Shown: piece by piece, positions 36,701 through 48,777 of the stretch
Layout of the letters: each line of letters opens with the position of its first letter
Position numbering within the stretch: the first letter of the stretch is position 1
Assembly (NCBI GenBank): GCA_025403435.1
Contig: CM046327.1
Span: forward strand, 16,174,218-16,238,217
DNA: 64,000 bases
DNA from: Artocarpus heterophyllus
Lineage: Eukaryota > Streptophyta > Magnoliopsida > Rosales > Moraceae
Reading direction: 5' to 3'
Notes under the pieces: model-generated
The model's input: only the letters and a program-made list of their open reading frames with translations
Told to the model about the DNA's origin: nothing
The model's database searches: none
Translations under genes and position numbers: made by a program

Positions 36701-37475
36701 TGTTGCAGATATGGAGCCAAATCAAGTAGACAACCCAGCAAAAGGAAGGAAAAGGGAGAAAATCGCGTCCTCGAAGGCAGGGAGCAAGCGCCGCGGCTCT
36801 GGCAGAAAAGCGCCGCGGCGCTGGGGCGAAGGCGCCTAGGCGCCAGGACAAGAGCGCCTAGGCGCTATGTGGCAAGCGCCTAGGCGCCAAGGGCTTTACG
36901 CCTAGGCTCAAAGAGGATGGCGCCTAGGCGCCAGGTGAATTGCGCCTAGGCGCCGTAGGGGAGCGCCGCGGCGCTCGAAACGAGCGCCGCGGCGCTGACG
37001 CGCTGTGCTGCGCGATGTGTTTTGAATCAAAGTCGAATTCAAAGGTCCCAAAAACGGGAAACCACTAGGGTTTCCCATTAGTTGCTATTTTCTCCTCCTT
37101 TGGTTATAAATAGACACAAGGTGGCTAGAGTTGGGTGTGTGAAAACTGTGTGTGAAAATTAAGAGTGGCATAATTTTGTGAGAGGTAAAATTCTTGAGAG
37201 CTCCATCCTTGAGAGAGAAAAAATTCCCATTGGGTGTTAGATAGAAGAGAGTTTTGGTAAGCACAATTTGTGAGTGTGTGAGAAACTACTCTTGTAATCT
37301 GTAATCTCATTCATCATAGTGGAATCTGCAAGCGGCAGAAACAAGACGTAGTCTCAATTTTGGACGAACCTGTATAAAATTTGGTGTCTCCTTTTTTCTT
37401 CTTTTCTCCTATTTATTTTCTGCAATTGTTCGTTCTTGCGATCCTTGGAATTAGGAGTCGCCTAATTTCCCAACA
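36701..37475 (+). mobile_element. Solo LTR of the copia family, with target duplication
   Basis: Begins TGTTGCAGATATGGAGCC and ends TTTCCCAACA, flanked by a perfect AGCTA at 36696-36700 and 37476-37480. From the TATA box onward (TATAAATA at 37105-37112) it closely matches the LTRs of the copia element at 48975-52994. It is 775 bp against 645-648 bp; the extra length is in the palindrome array of its U3. No internal region remains. Confidence 0.93.
36788..36996. repeat. Array of ten GC-rich palindromes at 21-22-bp period
   Basis: Palindrome centres are at 36793.5, 36815.5, 36837.5, 36859.5, 36881.5, 36903.5, 36925.5, 36947.5, 36968.5 and 36989.5. Units 2, 9 and 10 are AGCGCCGCGGCGCT. Units 3 and 7 are GGCGCCTAGGCGCC. 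Unit 4 is AGCGCCTAGGCGCT, and units 5 and 8 share the core GCGCCTAGGCGC. Units 1 and 6 are degenerate. The array lies in the U3 part of the solo LTR, ending about 110 bp before its TATA box. Confidence 0.95.
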
Positions 37476-37480
37476 AGCTA

Positions 37481-38883
37481 GTGGTTTATGTTGCTTTAGT
37501 CAATTAAGTTAAAAAAGGGCAGATTAGAGTGCCCATTTTTCATCACTTTTTGGTGTCTTTTTATTCCACCCCAAGAAACATGAACTAACTTATTATACAT
37601 TGCTGTCACCTCTTTTTTTTTCGGTTAAAAGAGAAAAATTGTTGGATGTTTGCCTGCATTTTGTTTGAATAATAAAAGGGGATTGTCCAACATCTTTTGC
37701 CTAGCCATGGGCAAAATATTTTGCCGGCTCACGTTAAGTCTTGTGCCAAAAAAAACTGAGTCTGGAAGCCAGAGCCTTAAAAAAGTCTCATGCTTTGCTC
37801 ACCAAAATTCAAAATAAATGAATTATTTTGGAAATTTGTTTACTGACAAATCACTGATCCATATATTAATGTCATGCCATATAACAACAAGCACACATTT
37901 TTTAATGCTATAATAAGGCTGAAAAAATGCATGTGTGATCTTTTTTTTTTTTTTTTTTGATGAAATTGACATAATGTCTGATCAGAAATGAACAGTAGTA
38001 CCCCCCATTATCCACCTGCCAAAGACCTCATTATATATATTTGCTGCTAAGCTCCAAACAAAAAACCTAGAAGTGCCAGTGCCTCTTGGGACTTCTTATG
38101 GGACAGACATACCTATAAAAAATATATATTTTATTTTTATTCTGTCAAAAATATTTTCTGTAAAAGTGGACCTGGTCAAACTCTGTGAAATATCTTTTTA
38201 TATATACAGTTAAAAAATGGCATTTTTTTGCTAAAAAAACATGTATATACATGTGTATATGTATAACAAAAGAAATCCTACTAATTAAATTAGAGTAGAT
38301 TAGAGTTATACATATAAAGTAAAAACCAATAACAAAGAATTGCTAGCACGTGCACTAAGATCCATGCATATGAAGCTCGGTAAAAACAGTTAAATAGAGC
38401 AATTAAGGAAATTTGTAAGTATTTTCTCAAAACAATCCCCAGGAAGTATATTCCCTCTAGGGAAAAGGGAAAAATAAAAGAGAAAAAAAATTAAGGATCA
38501 AGTTCAAAAAAAAAAAAAAAAAAGAGATTCCCTTTGGACCATCAACGTCTTTATTTGGTTTTTTTTTTTTTTTTTTTTAAATTTCAAAGCTTCAAAGCCG
38601 TTGAATTTGTGTTCATCCTCGTGATCAGACAGACTCTTCTAGGATCACTTGAAATTTCTTCGCTTTTCATTTGGCTATAGTGAATTGTATCAGAATTTCA
38701 GAAGTACAATATTTTCACTACACATTATATGCATATATAATATTTATTCTTGTTTGTCACACCACAAATCCACATGCACTTGTTAAAATATTGGTACGAT
38801 CAGAGCAGCCATTACTTAGTGAACTTGATTATAATTACTTAATGAAAATGATTCTTATTAGGGCTTCGAAAGTCAGAATTGAA

Positions 38884-38922
<39 letters not shown>

Positions 38923-41235
38923 CGCGCCAAATAATTAATGAAACGTAAGCAATATATGTGGTTATGACAAAAGAGGGGTGCTCTCGTAGAAGGGCCGGTT
39001 AGGTATAACTTTAGAATCAATAGACGTCTTTAATTAGGTACTACCTTATTTCTTATTTGGAGTAGTGCTTATATATATATATATCTATATACATAGAGAG
39101 GCTGACTTTTCCAAGATTGTAGAATATCCGCCGAAACTCCACTGTAATTAGCAATCATATACATGGCGTTCAAAGTGGATAACTTTTGTGAAATTGGAGA
39201 GCTAGTTTTTTTTTGGGCATGAGTGTAAGAAATTTAAGAAGGTATTACATGCTAAATTCAAGGGTTCATTCCATCTACATAAAAAAAATATCACTCAACT
39301 TGCAGTAAATCTCATTTCAGGCACTGATATTAAAAATAATATCTTAAAACTAATCCTCAATCTATACGAAATTTCCTATCAAAGTCCCTACTTTTATTTA
39401 TTTATTTATTAACAAAATTTGTACTTGTTATAACATGTGTTGTTGTGCAAATAAGAAATGAAAAGCTATAAGTCACAACCCCTAAGATCCTCTCCAATCT
39501 CCCTCCTCATGCCATTAGACCAAAGTGAGTTAGGTCATTTTATTAAATATTAAGAAATGGATAAAAAATCTCACATAAAAGAGAATATTTTGTTTAATGA
39601 AGGGTTTCTTAAATATTTGCATTAAATTGTCACATAAGTGTGGCATGATGTTTAAATTCAACTTTTAACGGGAGGGCTTACTAAAATTCTTTTATAATAA
39701 CTACTTGTGACGTATTTGAATGTCAGATACTAAAATGAGATTTACTATAAATTTAGTGACAAAAATAAAATTGATCCTAAATCAATTGTATTATTATGTC
39801 TGGGACAAAGATTTAATCATTTTTTTCATTTTACATAAGTTTAATAATTTTCTCAAAGAACAATTTAACAAAGAGAAGAATATATATATATATATGAGTG
39901 TATATATATATATATATATATTAAAGACCCAGTTCATTTCGTTCGTATTGGCAAATATTGTCTGATCACAAATGCACAAGATCCCTTAAAGTCGATTCCA
40001 GCAAAGAAAGGCTGATCAGAGAGAATATTCCACTGAAGACTTATCCAAATATAAAACGCATATATAGCTCCCATGTTCAAGTTGACACCAAAATAGCAAC
40101 AATCGCCCGGAAAGTCCAAAGAAAAGGATTTTGCAATGTCCGCAGAAAAACAAAACTCAATGCATGAAGAATTATGATTTTCTTCCCTCTTGTCTAGTCC
40201 TTGTATGATGTTCTGCTGCATATGTTGTAAAGGACTGATATTCATAGATCGATATCGATATTGCGAAAAACTTTTAATCAATATTTTGAAAAAAGTTGGG
40301 TATTAATTTAATAATTTCATCAGCCACCATGGAGAATTTTACCACACTTTACCATAGTATTTCCCTAAGTAAAAAGTAGGAATTTGTTGTGTCATTTATT
40401 TAAAAAAATTAGTTGATTGATAGAGCAATTCTATATAACTATATAGGGTTATAATAAAATAACGACACTCATATAAAATGTACGCTACAAATTAGAGTGA
40501 GCTAACAATTATGTAAATAGGGAGATTTTAACATATGTGAATGAAAAGGATTATTCTAATTGATATAAATGTATGTGTGTGGGAGCATTACTGCATGGAA
40601 AATGCTTGGCGTTTACATATGAGGAAGTGACGCGTGTATAGAAAAGATATATGATACGGACTATCTTTAATTCTATTTATATATATATATATAAAGGCGT
40701 GTATAGTGACTCAAAATATAAAATTCACAATAAGGGGCAGCAGTCGTTACGTCACCAGGTAACTTGATGCATATTATAAAACAACCTTACGCATAACGCA
40801 TGCACATATTACATGCATGCATATGTATATACATATACATGTGTATATGTAACATACACGCATGCAAGCATCCAACCATGAAAAACTGTACCCTTAGCAT
40901 GCTTCCAAGCAAAAAAGTATAGACCCTGAAAAGAGACCTGTATGCTTTATATATAGCTGATTATATATATTTTACTAGATCAGTAATTAAGTATAAAATT
41001 TACAGTCAGAGCATAAAATCCCCCTCAAAATCAAAACCTAGCCAACATATAGGAATATATAGCACGTGCACTAAAATCCATGCATATAAATCTCACAAAT
41101 ATCTTTAAACAAACAATATTACACTCCTAGAAAAAGCATCATAGGATTTACAGGTTTTTGAAACTTAAAATATATAAATGACCCGATCCAGATCATCCTA
41201 CATCAAACGGTACTAGCTTAGCATACATATAGATA

Positions 41236-41266
<31 letters not shown>

Positions 41267-41614
41267 GGGGCTATCCTTTTGGTCACGTCTTTTCCTCAAC
41301 TTTTGAAGTGAAAAGCTGAAAGGGCAAAAGGCAAGGATTCCATCGACATAACACACAAACACAAAGACCACGTAAAAACGACTACAATTACATCATGTGC
41401 TCCACAATGGATATTACTTGAATTTATTTCACAGACACAGACGCTGCAAATTTTCCAAAAAGTAAAAACTAAAGACACTTTTAAAAAAGAGACTAGAATA
41501 TATATATATATATATATATTAATCACCATCTTTTTTTTTTTGCTTTTTTTTTTCCTTATTGTTATTATCGTTGCATGCACGTCATCATCGTCACCGTCAT
41601 CGTCGTCCTCACTT
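37481..41614. other. Intergenic DNA between solo LTR and GH3 gene, with (TA)n tracts
   Basis: No gene is supported. Simple (TA)n runs occur at about 38889-38920, 39880-39921, 40677-40693, 41243-41266 and 41498-41519. Open frames here are short and several consist of translated (TA)n. The last 300 bp should include the 3' UTR of the GH3 gene. Confidence 0.5.
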
Positions 41615-44067
41615 TCAACGACGTCGTTCCGGGGTCCATTGCGGCGGAGCGGGGCTAAAGTGCACCGAGACAACCCTAGAATCGAGAAGCTCGGCGATGG
41701 GCGTGTAGTTCACGCACCTCGGAACTTTGTACTGGTTGATCGACGCGCCTCTTGAGATGGCGTAATCCATCAGCTCCTCAAACGTGCCGCTCTTCACTAC
41801 CCTTATCTCGAGCGGTCCGATCGAGTTGTCGGCGACTCTACCCTGACGGTACACCGAGTTCAGCGACTCCTCCATGGCGAGGCAGCACCGGTCCAGGACC
41901 TCGCGAGTCGGCGAGTTGGCCGAGTCCTTGATGAGCAGTTCCCAGTAGATGACGTAGTGTCCCGGGATGGTTTTGGTGTCGGCGAAGCTGGTGTATTCAA
42001 CCACACTGGTGTTGAACTCCTTGAGAAGATAGGACGCGTTTTGGATTGCCGTTTGGAGCTCGGCCTCGTCAGTCTTGTCCGAATCGATGCTGAGAAGGAC
42101 GTTCTTTCTCCGGACAAAGCGGAATTGAGGTGCGGAGTTGTGGAATCCGGTGACTTGGAGGATGTCACTGACCCTGTAGCGGCAGAGCCCTGCGTAGGTG
42201 GTGATTACGAGCTCGTATTCCTTCCCGACCTCGACGTCGGCCATTTCGACGAGCCGTGGAGGGTTTTCGCGGCTTAGGGGAGGAAAGTCTGGGTCATCAT
42301 GTGGCATGAACTCGAAGTAGGCCATGTTCGGCATGATGGTGTAGGAAACTTCCCAAGGTTCACACATTGGTTTCAGATTAAGTCCAAAGTAGCACTCGGA
42401 TGAGGCATACATGGTGCACACCTTAGGAAGGCCGTTACTGTAGTAGTCTAATGTAGGAATGTACTGAGCCATCGCACCGGTGACAACCACTTCTAGGTAT
42501 TTGGTGTTAGGCCAAATTCTTGTGATTATTCCCTCCCAATTTTCATCCGCACACTCGGCGGTGATGAAGGCCGCGAGGGCTGGGTCCGGTTTCAGGATCT
42601 CCGACATGCATTGCTTAAGAGAGGGAACAGTGATCCTAGGGTTTAGAGTTCCGGTAGCGATGTCATCGGCGAGGAGGCGCCAGTTGAGCTGGAGGAAGCG
42701 GATAGCACGGAGGAGGCCGGAGGCGAAGACCGCGCCAACACGAAGGACCTCGTGGCGCATGATGATGCCGCAGAGCATCTGGGTGTACATGCTCTGGAAG
42801 GAGTCGGCGCAGAGGATGGCCTCGTTCGGGCTTGTGTAGACGTTGTAAGGGTCGTGCGGCCTGTTCTTGAAGTGGTCGCTCTTGTAGTAGCTGGTCAGCA
42901 CCGGGCGGGCCAACAGACCCCCCGGTGTCTTTGATTCTGCCTTCACGAAAAGGAAGTAGAGGCCCTTCCCTTTGTCCAACCCGGGCACATATCTGCAGTA
43001 AAATGAACAATTTGAAAAGAAATGAGACAAGGAATTTCATGTTATGAATAAAGTCTATTAGAATTGGAGGGTATTTTTGGCATAGTAAAAAATTGTATCC
43101 CAATCATTTACCCACATCTTTGTGTGGTCCCTTTTTAGAGTTTCTCTTTTTCCTAGAATTGGTTAGACCGGCATAGGAAAAACGTGAGTTAGTTTTTCCC
43201 GCTTCTCAGAACCATTAAAACAGATGGTTTGCATCCGTTTTATGCCAATAAATGAGAAATGAAGAATTAAGCTGTTTCCTGCAATTTCTTCTTCTTCTTT
43301 GTGAAAACTAGCTTTTTAATTCCAAAGAAAAATACCGAGTATTGCTATTGATTTTGGAGCCGTACAATTATTTTCAAGGAAGAACGATAGGTTTGCTAAT
43401 TTTTCAAATTAAGATTATGACCTAGCTAGTATGTACAAAACGCAGTGTGATAATGTTTTTGATAATTTGTGAAATATATATATTTGAAAAATTAACTTGA
43501 GAAATGTTTATTTTGACTGAGGGAGAGAGGAGAAATTTACAGGTTCATAACAGGCATGAGAAGGCTGTACAAAAGCGTGCGACGGTCCAACTCCTCATGA
43601 ATCGTCGGCATCAGTTTCCTCTCTCCGGCAGATGTCCCGGAGCTGCATTTCAAAAACATTTCCCACGTCTCACGAAAAAAAAAAAAAAACCTCAAAAGAT
43701 AACTTCCAACGACACATAAAAAAAACACAACTTTTTCCTCTTACTACCTTGTGAGGAACTCAGAAATGGGATGAGAGCACAAGATCTTAGACCGGTCGCC
43801 ATTAGCAATCCGCTGGATCTCCGGCTGGAGATCCTCGTACGTAACGACCGGAACCTTCGACTTGAACGTGAAGCGGTCGGTGGCATCGCCGAGCCCGAAT
43901 CGTTGGAGGTACTCAGTCTCCGAGTTACGACTCAGTATCTCCCCCAGAACTCGCTTCTGAACGGCATCGGTGTTCCTTGTCATCTCCTCTATGAACTGAA
44001 GCGCCTTGGCGTCCTTCTCGCACGCCGGTGGGCCCAAGGGAGAAGATGTCACAGAATCAACGGCCAT
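41615..44067 (-). CDS. GH3.1: GH3 acyl-acid amido synthetase (auxin-conjugating type), three exons
   Basis: GH3 enzymes adenylate a carboxylic acid hormone and transfer it to an amino acid in the cytosol; this group conjugates indole-3-acetic acid and so lowers free auxin. Exons on the minus strand: 44067-43748, 43642-43541 and 42992-41615, with GT..AG introns of 105 and 548 bp. They join to 599 residues, the usual length. The start is the ATG at 44067 (MAVDSV); an upstream in-frame TTG is not used. ATP/AMP-binding motif [11 protein letters not shown] is at 107-116, split by the first intron, and motif [11 protein letters not shown] at 336-344. Motif III reads YRVSD at 413-417, where the family normally has YRVGD; the Asp is kept. 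Similarity to GH3.1 is judged by eye, so the symbol is tentative. The coding part is GC-rich in AT-rich surroundings. Confidence 0.93.
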
Positions 44068-44146
44068 GATCAAAATAAATTAAAATAAAAATTGGATCAA
44101 AAGATCAATTGTCTAAGATCCAGAGAAATTAAGAACTTGCTAGCTT

Positions 44147-44167
44147 AGAAGAAGAAGAAGAAGAAGT
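44147..44167. repeat. (GAA)n microsatellite in the GH3 5' leader
   Basis: About seven GAA units on the plus strand, read as (TTC)n in the GH3 transcript between the TATA box and the ATG. Confidence 0.85.
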
Positions 44168-44216
44168 ATTTTTTTTCTTCGCTGGTGTGGTTTGAGCCTT
44201 GGTGAGGAGAAGGGAA

Positions 44217-44224
44217 TATATATA
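44217..44224 (-). promoter_or_regulatory. TATA box of the GH3 gene
   Basis: TATATATA about 150 bp upstream of the GH3 ATG, followed on the gene strand by GAGCT. It would place transcription start near 44190. Assignment rests on position and sequence. Confidence 0.6.
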
Positions 44225-44361
44225 GAGCTTTTTTTCTTTTCTTGTGGGCATGTCACGGTCCACGTCAGCAATGTGGCAGTGCCAAATGATACGTTGGGCG
44301 GACGCTGACGGAGGGTAGCTGGTCATAGGAGGGACACAGGAAATATTTTGTTCTGAGGCCA

Positions 44362-44423
44362 TGTCGGCTTAGTAGGGGACACGTAGGGCCCACGACACGT
44401 CGATTGGCTATTTTGAGCCGACA
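44362..44423. promoter_or_regulatory. Two TGTCGG auxin-response-type sites, inverted
   Basis: TGTCGG at 44362-44367 and its complement CCGACA at 44418-44423 lie about 300-350 bp upstream of the GH3 ATG. TGTCGG is a known high-affinity half-site for auxin response factors, and GH3 genes are classic auxin-induced genes. The 50-bp gap is wider than the usual paired site, so cooperative binding is uncertain. Confidence 0.45.
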
Positions 44424-44626
44424 TGTGGGCCCAACTATTTACCAGGTCATCATCGGCTTTGTCTGGGCCTACTGGTCAGCCGGACCACGCGGCCTATTTC
44501 GGGTGGGTTTGCTTCTTGCTTTTGATAGCGATAGCCAGCAGCTAAAACCCTATTTTCTCCTCTCTCTCCCCTTTTTTTTTTTTACCCTTCTAACTGACCT
44601 ATGTAGTTTGGGCGTTTCTATTTGTC

Positions 44627-44714
44627 CCCACCGGGCCCGGTCCTCTTACAATAGCAGGCCTGGTCTTATAATGGGACTCATCTGGTGGGACCTATTATTG
44701 TGAGAGGACCAGGC
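44627..44714. repeat. Imperfect inverted repeat upstream of GH3
   Basis: CCCGGTCCTCTTACAATAG on the left (about 44636-44654) pairs with CTATTATTGTGAGAGGACC on the right (about 44692-44710), and outer or inner CCCACC/GGTGGG also complement. Loop about 35 bp. It may be a small foldback element. Confidence 0.6.
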
Positions 44715-45931
44715 TATTATCCAATTGGGAGAAAAAAAAATTTTCATGTAGTTTTTTTTTTTTGCATTTGAATAATAATAATAATAATAAGACCCAATTA
44801 TTAAATTTTTTTTTATGAAAAATGGAATTAATTAAATTCTTTAGCGATTAGATTAATTGGAAGAATTATTGAGGTGAGGAAAAAGATACTTCGGTGCAGC
44901 GATCACGTGAACATGGCTTTTTATGTATATCCCTAGATTGTTTTGAAATTTCATTAAAATGTTTAAAATTCTGTTCATATATATGCACACACACACACAT
45001 ATGTATATATATACACATATATTTTATGTATTCCTAAGGGTAGGTGAAGTTCTGTGTTGTTTTTAATGTCATGACAGTTGCATTACAACAACATTGTTTT
45101 TTTCGCTTGCCATCCTTTGGGAAAACATATTATATGTGTGCATATATGTGTTATTTGTGGGCCTTTGTTTTTTTTTTTAATATGGCAAGTTTACAATGAC
45201 ATTGAAGGAATCCTATGGCACTCTGGAAGAATTATAGATGATTAAAAAAATGAATTTTTTTTTTATTTTTTTCTAAAGTTGGATTTGATTAGATATATCA
45301 TGCATGTGAAATTCAAATGTTAATTAAAAAAAAAATGTAGGGATAAGAAATTTGTTGCCAATATTTCGTGCTTGAGAGCAACGTGGGACTTTATATTACA
45401 AGAACTACGAAGATAATGATTTACTAAATTATTAGGATATTTCATAACTACATATATATATATATATACACATATATATAAGTATATTGTTGGTTTTAGG
45501 AAGAAATTATCGTTTTTAAAAAAGAAAAAATGGCCTTTTGGAGGCAAGGCATATTTAATATCTATTTATTAATTTGCTTAGAAGGTTTTCTTTCTCCAAC
45601 TAGCATTAAAAAAAATACGGATGATTTTGATGCAACGAACTTTAGAATTAAAAATAATAATAGCAAGCGTGTTAAAAAAATTGTTGGTGGAATGATGCAA
45701 ATATGGTTTTTTCATCAAACAAGTTTTTCAAGTCCCATTAATATTTCTAAAGTTTGTAATTAAAAATATCAGAAAGAGAGATTGCGTGTAGTTTACCAAA
45801 ATCCGACCCTCTTTTGGTCAAAAGGAAATTATTGAAATCCAATTTTCAGCTCTTGGATTTGAATACAAAAAAATCCCAATTTATTCTCGCATAAAATATA
45901 TAGAGAGAAAAGAAAAAAAAACTATTTTATA

Positions 45932-46090
45932 GGGTGTTTGGGAGAATGGTTGGAATTAAAAAATATTGGTTTGAAAACTATGGCATATGAAAACTTTATA
46001 CTGTAATAATTTTTTGCCTTTTATTGCAGATGCTGAGAGCTTTACACCGTTATTGATTAAAACTGTTGGTTCCAATCGATGCCAAACAAA
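45932..46090 (-). mobile_element. MITE, paired-repeat family
   Basis: Begins GGGTGTTTGGGAGA and ends GATGCCAAACAAAG. It has the internal repeats in reverse orientation: CATATGAAAACTTTATACTG (near 45982) and GATGCTGAGAGCTTTACACC (near 46030). Target duplication not settled. Confidence 0.6.
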
Positions 46091-47096
46091 GAATTAATAT
46101 TGACAAATACTAAAGCTACAACTTGAGAATTTGTCAACATTAGCTACATAATGGTAGCCTAATCAATGCTTATAGGAGCTAAATGTGTAAACAAAGGAAA
46201 CAATTAATAACTAATTAAGTACTTCCTGTCTCTATTAGTCTATCTATAAGCCAGCACTACAATTGTTTGAACTGTACAGCACAATCATGACCCAATTAAT
46301 AAAAGTTGTTTAATGATAATCTCATCATGATAGAATAGAGGCCTAGATATGGACCTTTTCTTTCACTAATTCTTTTTTTTCTTTTTCTTGCTCTCTCATT
46401 GGTCGAAGCTAAAGCTTCCCCCAATGAAAAAGGACAGATAAACACCCCACTCTTTAAATCAATCATTGACAATCTATTCATTAATATATGAATTATAGTC
46501 TTTTCATATAAATTATTTGGATATTGTTACTGAAAATCACTAAAGAATTAAATTAAAAACGCAATTAATCCAAATTAACAGAAAGGTTGGTCTTTCATTA
46601 ATGGCTAGAGAGTGACTTCATGAACCGGAGAGATGTCGACAAAGGTTAAAAGCATCATTAGCTATATCTTGTCTGCCATCTAACCAGCAATTTTATAAAT
46701 AAAACAAAATGTCTAAGTCTTTCATATTAGACTCTTGTTTAATAACATACCTATATGATGGTAACTTTGGGAACTTTTTGGTTTATACTCATGAGGATTT
46801 TTTGTTCATGAAAGGGAGAATATAAAAAAAGAAAAAAATTAAATCAAGAGAGTAGTTAACAAAAAAAAAAAACCTAGTTTTTAACTGTTTCATTAGTTGG
46901 AAAGGCTGTTTATTTTTCTCAGCAAAATATTGTTTTTAAAATAAATCATTCTTGTTGTAAGCAAATTAGCTAAGTGTGTCACTTTTTATCTTTGTAATTA
47001 TTTTCCAAAAGAAAAGGGTTTCTACTGGCTATATATGTTCATCGAAAAAAGAATAAACCTCTTGTCTTTTGTAATGATAACACAAAGTTACTTAGG

Positions 47097-47245
47097 ATGT
47101 TTAGGAAACTTAGTTCAAATTAATAGTTTAAACTCAAAAAATACAAAGTTCTCATATGCCATGTATAGTGTAAAGCAAAAATGAGGCACAATACAAACCC
47201 CTCACATGCTGCTTTTTTTGAACCAAAATGAGTTGCCAAACAAGC
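47097..47245 (+). mobile_element. MITE, paired-repeat family
   Basis: Starts near GATGTTTAGGAAAC, ends near GTTGCCAAACAAGC, with internal repeats ACAAAGTTCTCATATGCCAT (near 47143) and ACAAACCCCTCACATGCTGC (near 47192). Confidence 0.55.
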
Positions 47246-47404
47246 TTTTTGCCTTTAAAGAGATGTAACTTTACTCACGACACAAAGTGATTAGACGACT
47301 GCAGCCATTAGGTCTTTTTTTTTTTTTTTTAAATTCAAAATAAAGGGCATTTGTTTAAATGGTTTGCAGATTCAAATTAAAAATTTGAATTGTAAATTTT
47401 GTCG

Positions 47405-47547
47405 CAATTTAAATTTTGTAAGAGAAAATACTGTAATAAAACCAGTTCGAACCGCGAAACAAAAACCTTTATTTAGTGCAGTAATTTAAATTTTGCAAGA
47501 GAAAATATTGTAATAAAACTAGTTCAAACAGTAAAACAAAAACCCTT
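47405..47547. repeat. Tandem duplication at 76-bp period
   Basis: Positions 47405-47469 and 47481-47547 both run from ATTTAAATTTTG through AGAGAAAATA and TGTAATAAAAC to ACAAAAACC with few mismatches. They sit in a stretch beginning GGGCATTTGTTTAAATGG that resembles a small DNA transposon. Confidence 0.75.
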
Positions 47548-48777
47548 AATAGGTTGGGACTTTGGGACCATATTGTAGGTGTTTTCATTGGAAATACTAT
47601 TCAACGTTTCTTTTTGGTTTTAAACATTTCACTGTACATGCCCCATGCGTCCCACTTGGCATACATGTAACGATTTGAAATTTCATTATCATCTCACAAG
47701 AGAAAGGAAACCAAAACAAGTACCTTCTCAATTGTATTGTGCATTATTGTAGTTTTCTTTTGGAAAGGGGGAAAAAACACTAGCTGAAACAAAATAATGT
47801 GTAGATACTTGTCTTTGTTGGTTCATTTTGGGCGTGGATAGTTGTTGGCTCTCTCCAAGATATGCACGTTTCAAGGTCAATGAAAAAGGAAGCAAAGTTT
47901 TTGTTAGCATTTAATCAAGATATTGATAGATCATGACTAATTATTAACAAGGGACGATCATTTTTCAATGCTTTCGTCATTTGCTTAACTCATTGTTCGT
48001 GTCATTGATGTGAATGTAGTTCTAAATTCATGCTAGCATTGTGTTGTTAGCTACACCAAAATCTTGGCAATTTTAGAAATCGATCAAAACAGCTCAATGA
48101 AAAAAATAAATAAATAAATAAATAACTTTCAATTAATAGCTAGTACAAAACCAGCTTAATATTCAAAAATTTGTTTCTTATTTTTTTTCCAATTCCTGAC
48201 AATAATGAAACTTTTATCTTTAACAAAAATATAAAAAGAGAATAAATTTTGTGTGTATTCACAAGGCACTCGAAACGTAAATTTTTTTTTTGTATTTTTT
48301 TTGTTAACATACTTAATATAACACGTGCAGAGTACGTGCTTTTCGACTAGTTATGAAAGAAAGAAAAAAAATCGAATTTATAACTCATGTGTGAGCTTGT
48401 ACATGCACTAGGAGCATGCGTGTTTACACAAGTCAGACGTATGATTAGACATTACCAGAAGCAAATTATTTCATATGGTGAAATCAATCCTGCACAAATT
48501 ATTATTATATTTAGACATGAAAAAAGAAAAGTCCTTTATTGGGTGCTTAAACGTGTTTGGCACAAATTAATTGAAATGTACTCTCCGATTCTTTGTGTTT
48601 CTCATCCTACAATTATTAAACTCGTGTTGTCGTTTTAAGAAGTTCCGTGTAGGACTCAAAGTGCAAACTAATGAAATGTGTTCAACTAAAACCTGCAAAT
48701 AAATAGATTTAATAAATCTATTGGTCGAAGTTTTCACTTGACCAAACTCTAGTACCCAAAAAATTACAGACCATCTA

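Larger units (their letters stand above)
44715..48777. other. Intergenic DNA between GH3 and the copia element
   Basis: No gene supported. Contains (AAT)n at about 44770-44790, a (TA)n tract near 45450-45470, an (AAAT)n run near 48104-48123, two MITEs and a 76-bp tandem repeat listed separately. Confidence 0.5.

Noticed and set aside
36788..36996. CRISPR-like array
   Set aside because: The regular short repeats are palindromes with about 8-bp spacers inside a plant LTR; spacers are far too short and no cas genes or bacterial context exist.
38835..39020. Small proteins rich in Tyr-Ile repeats around (TA)n tracts (also near 39800 and 41500)
   Set aside because: These are translated dinucleotide repeats with no coding signal.
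39934..40281. Minus-strand frame of 115 codons near 40.1 kb
   Set aside because: No family resemblance, AT-rich composition, no splice or promoter context; likely chance.
42480..42839. Plus-strand frames over GH3 exon 3
   Set aside because: Shadows in a GC-rich coding exon; no resemblance to known families.
44068..44073. GH3 start two codons further upstream
   Set aside because: The upstream codon is TTG, not ATG; the family-typical MAVDS start is at 44067.
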